From WTGA01 sp965231865 (GTDB lineage: Bacteria > Pseudomonadota > Gammaproteobacteria > Arenicellales > Poriferihabitantaceae): DNA of 64,000 bases. The stretch spans positions 124,001-188,000 of the forward strand of contig CBDDOJ010000002.1 in assembly GCA_965231865.1 (NCBI GenBank). Reading direction: 5' to 3'. Both the position numbers and the translations under genes were made by a program. Positions within the stretch are counted from its first letter, which is position 1, and every line of letters starts with the position of its first letter. Below the pieces are notes generated by a model that did not search any database, was not told the origin of the DNA, and worked only from the letters and a program-made list of their open reading frames with translations. Positions 60,356 to 64,000 of the stretch are shown here, piece after piece.

Positions 60356-61450
60356 CTACATCCGGGAAATCGTCATGTATGCATGAACGTAATCCATTCC
60401 ATGGCCTTCAGGACTGTCCAGCACTCTCCGGTGATAGGCGGCATAGTAGTCCTCAATGATTTGATTTCGGTTTTCTTCCTCTCTCCCCCTGTCCAGGCCA
60501 GCCTTGAAAATACTCTGGTTCCAGCTGCGCACGGTGGGGACCAGTCCATCCGCAAACGCCCTGACGTCTTTGCTTTGTTTGAAGGTTTCCGAAAACGGGC
60601 ACGGGATGATCCGGGTTTCCAGGCTGTCCAGCCGCAGCCCCGCCTGGTAACAGGGGCTTTCCGGGTCCACCAGCGGCGAGGAAAACTCTTCTACAGTCCG
60701 GTAATACTGGGGCAGGGTCATGTTCTCGTATTCGGGCCGGGTAATTCGGCCGGAGGAAACGAATCCCCTCCAGATTTCATCGAAGGTGTCAAACATGTTC
60801 ACCCCGCCGGAATTTCCGAGATAGCGGCCCTGTTCATCCCGGCAGAAATTGGCAAGCACCATTTTGCTTCCACGTTTCATTTCCCTGGCCCTGCACAGCA
60901 GTATGGTTTTCCAGTCTTCCCTGGCCTGCCGGGCGAAGGCATCGTATTCGCTGCCACAGGCTCCCACCATGTGAACGTGATTGGTAATGTTGCAGGGCTT
61001 TGTAGACAGCCAGTGCATGGCAGTTGCGGAATAAATCAGGTCAAGACTTTCTTCCGGGACAGTCTGCAGATAAAAGGAGGACCCCGATACCAGGGGAAAC
61101 GCATTGTCAAATTGACCGACCCAGGATTCAAACCGGGTTCTTCCATGGACGATGCTGATCAGGGCGTTGAAGTCATTGGCGGGCTGGTCCGCATAGATGA
61201 CGGTAATCCGGGTTTCCGGGGAATCCTTTTGAATATAGTTGATGGCACCCCGTATCATGTCCAGCGATGTGCCGGCATCGGCACACCCCAGGTCTGCAAT
61301 CGTAAAACGATCGGGGTACGGCTTCATTCCGTCCAGTGCCTGCAACACTCTCGGCATGGAAAAATCGATCACATCCTTGGCTCCACGCGTTGCCAGAGAG
61401 TACAGTCCGCCTTCGGACATGGTCACATTTTCAGCTTGTTTACCCTGCAT
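60356..61450 (-). CDS. SABATH-type SAM-dependent carboxyl methyltransferase
   Basis: A 364-aa methyltransferase of the family that in plants methylates carboxyl groups of small acids such as salicylate and jasmonate. The SAM motif IADLGCADAGTSLDMI is at about 51-66 and the family signature YSATAMHWLSTKP lies in the middle. The C-terminal region has EFSSPLVDPESP and a helical end. No signal peptide is seen. Starts at 61450 and 61420 are both possible. The gene stands alone on the minus strand, between the TRAP operon and the ydbH cluster. The substrate is unknown; the nearby TRAP transporter hints at an organic acid, but that is inference. Confidence 0.75.
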   Translation of the reverse strand: MQGKQAENVTMSEGGLYSLATRGAKDVIDFSMPRVLQALDGMKPYPDRFTIADLGCADAGTSLDMIRGAINYIQKDSPETRITVIYADQPANDFNALISIVHGRTRFESWVGQFDNAFPLVSGSSFYLQTVPEESLDLIYSATAMHWLSTKPCNITNHVHMVGACGSEYDAFARQAREDWKTILLCRAREMKRGSKMVLANFCRDEQGRYLGNSGGVNMFDTFDEIWRGFVSSGRITRPEYENMTLPQYYRTVEEFSSPLVDPESPCYQAGLRLDSLETRIIPCPFSETFKQSKDVRAFADGLVPTVRSWNQSIFKAGLDRGREEENRNQIIEDYYAAYHRRVLDSPEGHGMDYVHAYMTISRM

Positions 61451-61580
61451 TGTTCACTGATTCCACAATCAGTCCGGTTGAATATCTACCCTCCGGTCTC
61501 CAGAAAAGTCCCGAACCGCTGCTGCACAGGCCGGGCGGTCTGTGCAATACCGTTTGATTCCGCACAGTCGTCACCGCAGG

Positions 61581-61760
61581 TCAGACCGACGCAATCAGGA
61601 ACAGGACAAAAACCACCACCAGCCCGATGGGGACCAGCAGGCCGAGCCAATCTTGCGGGGCTTCTTTGCTTTTTGCCATCATGGGCTTGATGCCTGGAAA
61701 AAACCAGAACAGCACCAGCAGGGCCAGTGCCCCGACAACCAGTTTTTCCCAGGTTTCCAT
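61581..61760 (-). CDS. Small two-helix membrane protein
   Basis: A 59-aa protein too short for most gene finders. It begins METWEKLVVGALALLVLFWF, has a short polar loop (KPMMAKSKEAPQDWLG), a second helix (LLVPIGLVVVFVLFLIASV), then the stop. Both ends would face the same side of the membrane. Similar small proteins occur in many gammaproteobacteria; the function is unknown. It follows the ydbL-like gene by 64 bases on the same strand and may be co-transcribed. Confidence 0.7.
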   Translation of the reverse strand: METWEKLVVGALALLVLFWFFPGIKPMMAKSKEAPQDWLGLLVPIGLVVVFVLFLIASV

Positions 61761-61824
61761 GGCAGGTCAGGCAATCCAGAGGGTGCGGAAGGCAAACCCC
61801 TGCTTCAGAACGATTTCTTTGGCA

Positions 61825-62151
61825 CTACTTCTTTTTGACCCACTTGCCCCCCACTTTGATGTAGTGGCCGGGTTTGGTGTTATCCATGGCTTTTTGACCT
61901 GCCAGGGATTCCACCGCCGCCAAAGAAGTGTTGTTTTGAGTTGCGATCTTCTTGTAGTGTTCCCGTCTTTGTGTGTTGATCTTGCCGATCAGGTCCTCGA
62001 TGGCATCGGTCATCCCGGATACCGGTTCAAGATATCCACTGGGCGTTTCTCCAATCAATCCTTGGCTTTTGGCTTCACCCAGCCCCAGTGCCCACGAGTT
62101 GGAGGAGACCAGCAGGGACAGCAGGAACAGGGTTGATAGTAACTTTTTCAT
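61825..62151 (-). CDS. ydbL: YdbL family (DUF1318) periplasmic protein
   Basis: A 108-aa protein with a signal peptide (KKLLSTLFLLSLLVSSNSWA) and the DUF1318 core: AKSQGLIGETPSGYLEPV, then INTQRREHYKKIA and the C-terminal GHYIKVGGKWVKK. It occupies the last position of the ydbH-ynbE-ydbL order. In E. coli this cluster takes part in phospholipid transport across the periplasm with TamB and YhdP. YdbL is thought to help YdbH and YnbE assemble properly. Confidence 0.92.
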   Translation of the reverse strand: MKKLLSTLFLLSLLVSSNSWALGLGEAKSQGLIGETPSGYLEPVSGMTDAIEDLIGKINTQRREHYKKIATQNNTSLAAVESLAGQKAMDNTKPGHYIKVGGKWVKKK

Positions 62152-62167
62152 TTCAACATGGCCTCAT

Positions 62168-62362
62168 TTAGAATAATCCACTGTCTTCCGAGAGAATGTC
62201 TTCCAGGTCCTTTTCGACCTTGACGCGAATTTCATGCTCAATTTTTACATTCAGATTGATGGTTACCGGCTCTGTCGGTGCGCTGACTTCGATTTTCGGT
62301 GAACACCCGGCCAATAACGGGACCGCAATCACAGCGTATAGTATAACCAGCAGTTTCTTCAT
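62168..62362 (-). CDS. ynbE: YnbE family outer membrane lipoprotein
   Basis: A 64-aa lipoprotein beginning KKLLVILYAVIAVPLLAGC. The lipobox is LAGC, so the mature protein starts at Cys19. The mature part has the YnbE-like PKIEVSAPTEPVTINLNVKIEHEIRVKVEKDLE. The start at 62362 is preferred over an ATG 33 bases upstream because it gives a standard signal. In E. coli YnbE joins the C-terminal end of YdbH in the outer membrane by extending its beta-sheet. It lies between ydbH and ydbL, in operon spacing. Confidence 0.9.
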   Translation of the reverse strand: MKKLLVILYAVIAVPLLAGCSPKIEVSAPTEPVTINLNVKIEHEIRVKVEKDLEDILSEDSGLF

Positions 62363-62441
62363 TTTGTCTTTGCCTTTGGGTACCGGGTTATTCAATTGGT
62401 TGTCTGGTAATTGGTTGTCTGGTGTGGTGTGGTTCTCCGGT

Positions 62442-64000
62442 TCAGTTCGCCTGGTCGGGGTTTAACCGGGTATTCACCTGGTCGAGAATCCTTTCATCCA
62501 GTTGATCCCCCAGTCTGTCTGCGTATCCCAGACTTTTGAGCAACAATAACACATTTTGTTCGGTATTGATGTTCAGATGTACGGGTTGGCTGTCTGCGAT
62601 ATTGGGGCTGGTTCCCTCAATATGCAGCCTGACCAACAAATTGCCGTCCGGTTCATACTCTACCAAACCCGTCAACACATCATAGTTGAAATCCTCCAGG
62701 GCCCTGATCACCGGGTCGGTCAACAGGCCCGACATGGCTTCAGCCTGGTCCGGCTCCATCCAGTACCGGATTGTACCACCCTCCTGCTGGTTCCAGATTT
62801 TTCCCTTTCTGATCTGAACACCGCCTCCAGAAATCTCCACCGGCAGTTGTCCATCTATTTTCCCACGGGCTTCCAGGCCCTTGATTTCGTGCAATTTGAC
62901 CAACTCCTCGATATCCAGTCCTGACAGCGAAATATTCAGCCTGTTCACCGAAGAGCCCGGATCGAATGAAAAGTTTTCACTGACAAACCGGCTGCCCAGC
63001 ACCTCTCCTTGAAGACGGTTGATACGGACCCCTGGCCGGGTTCCGGTTCCGAATGCCGACAGGCGTACATCGGACACGATATTCTCTGCGACCACACCAT
63101 AGGCAATGGTTTCCACCTCAACCACTGCGGATTCCGACTGCGGTACCGGCGGGAAATACAGGGGGCCCTGAACGTCCAGTCCGGTGAATGACACTCCCGA
63201 ATACCCACCCGAGACATCCCGGGCGTTCACATCGATCCGATTGAAAACCGCTTCATTGTTTTTCCACTGGCCGTTGGCAGCAAGGGATACTGCCCCCCCT
63301 GTCACATACAGGTCCGGCACCCAGCCTGAAAGAAGGAAATTCACTTCCGCGGCATCTTCAAGCATGTCCACGGGGTCGGTTTGCCTGACGGCATAGTTGC
63401 CCGTGTTTCCCTGCAAGTCCGCATCCAGCTGAAATTCATAGCGTCCCGGGAACCGGGCCAGGACAAAGCTGCCGTGGGTATCCAGTTCGTGGTCATGGAG
63501 TTCGACCCGTGCATTCAGCGACTCAAGGTCCAGTCCAGCCGAATTTTTCCTTGCGCCGACATTCATGGCGGAAATGTTGAATTGATAGCGCCCCGGTGCC
63601 AGGTCTTCCGCTTCGAGGGTCAGGTCTTCGCCGTGTACACCCAGGTTGTCTCCCGTCAGGCTGAAATCGGGAATTGCAATCCTTCCCCGGTCGATGGCCC
63701 ACCCTTGCCGGGGGGCGTCCCGGGCCATTGCAATCCTCATGGGAGACTGGAGCTGGGCTTTGCCGCCGGTCAGGTGGTAGTTGCCAAACCGGGATTCACG
63801 GGCCGTGACAAATCCCTCACGGATGTTGACGACCCACCCATCCGGATCATACCGGAGTCCCAGGACGGGGCTGATGTGCAGTTTGCTGAAATGATTGTCC
63901 TTCCAGTCCAGCCGGCTGGATGTAAATGAATTGTCGCTGCCGGCCACATATTCAACAGCATTTTTTTTCACCACCAAATCACCATTGAACACCAGCGCCA
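62442..64000 (-). CDS. ydbH: YdbH family AsmA-like protein (C-terminal part; cut by window end)
   Basis: The visible 519 residues are the C-terminal part of a long beta-rich protein; the frame stays open to the window edge. E. coli YdbH is 879 aa, so about 60 percent is present. The region is rich in alternating beta-strand sequence (GRIAIPDFSLTGDNLGVHG, VNRLNISLSGLDIEELVKLH). The C-terminal signature IDGQLPVEISGGGVQIRKG, KIWNQQEGGTIRYW and LVRLHIEGTSPN is that of the YdbH family. These proteins bridge inner and outer membranes and carry phospholipids. It is the first gene of the ydbH-ynbE-ydbL cluster. Confidence 0.9.
   Translation of the reverse strand, partial: ALVFNGDLVVKKNAVEYVAGSDNSFTSSRLDWKDNHFSKLHISPVLGLRYDPDGWVVNIREGFVTARESRFGNYHLTGGKAQLQSPMRIAMARDAPRQGWAIDRGRIAIPDFSLTGDNLGVHGEDLTLEAEDLAPGRYQFNISAMNVGARKNSAGLDLESLNARVELHDHELDTHGSFVLARFPGRYEFQLDADLQGNTGNYAVRQTDPVDMLEDAAEVNFLLSGWVPDLYVTGGAVSLAANGQWKNNEAVFNRIDVNARDVSGGYSGVSFTGLDVQGPLYFPPVPQSESAVVEVETIAYGVVAENIVSDVRLSAFGTGTRPGVRINRLQGEVLGSRFVSENFSFDPGSSVNRLNISLSGLDIEELVKLHEIKGLEARGKIDGQLPVEISGGGVQIRKGKIWNQQEGGTIRYWMEPDQAEAMSGLLTDPVIRALEDFNYDVLTGLVEYEPDGNLLVRLHIEGTSPNIADSQPVHLNINTEQNVLLLLKSLGYADRLGDQLDERILDQVNTRLNPDQAN

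Overview
This 64 kb window is chromosomal DNA from a gammaproteobacterium. The evidence is the layout of the rRNA operon (16S, tRNA-Ile, tRNA-Ala, 23S, 5S), a single-chain PurL of about 1,320 aa, a ydbH-ynbE-ydbL-type cluster, and a DUF2782 gene beside polA. Taurine-pyruvate aminotransferase, heterotetrameric sarcosine oxidase and a TRAP transporter suggest a heterotroph using marine-type osmolytes and organic acids. I cannot name a genus from the sequence alone.

Layout. Positions 1-7.8 kb: tyrS, then a complete rRNA operon with a strong promoter, boxA-like element, RNase III stems and a terminator. 7.9-18.2 kb: housekeeping genes (cfa, polA, a DUF2782 protein, uvrD) and a two-component system whose kinase carries a CBM9-like sensor domain. 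18.4-25.1 kb: tpa, tRNA-Met, a small frameshifted membrane-protein gene and the long helicase lhr. 25.1-30.2 kb: a tightly overlapped soxBDAG operon for sarcosine oxidation. 30.8-36 kb is accessory DNA: a type IV (phosphorothioate-DNA) HNH endonuclease, cobO, and a nested mobile structure. The outer element (32370-35901) has 12-bp perfect inverted ends and 16-bp flanking direct repeats, and its only recognisable native gene is an AAA+ ATPase. An ISKra4-family insertion sequence (33730-35562, 9-bp target duplication) sits inside it.

36-52.7 kb: biosynthesis and redox genes (coaBC, dut, gloB, a glutamine amidotransferase, dapA, purL, ETF-ubiquinone oxidoreductase, argD, fpr, argB) and the SAM-cycle pair metK-ahcY, preceded by a perfect 16-bp palindrome. 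53-54.8 kb: a frameshifted IS1634-like transposase between two imperfect copies of an intergenic repeat. 55-60 kb: a three-gene TRAP transporter with a Tat-lipoprotein binding protein, a large DctQ, and a DctM with a coiled-coil extension of about 335 residues. 60.3-61.5 kb: a plant-like SABATH carboxyl methyltransferase. The window ends in a ydbH-ynbE-ydbL cluster followed by a 59-aa two-helix membrane protein.

How the genes fit together: metK and ahcY make SAM and clear SAH. Sarcosine oxidase feeds methylene-tetrahydrofolate and glycine. Tpa transfers the taurine amino group to pyruvate. ETF-QO links flavoprotein dehydrogenases to the quinone pool. The most unusual items are the ATPase-only inverted-repeat element, the extended TRAP transporter and the SABATH methyltransferase.
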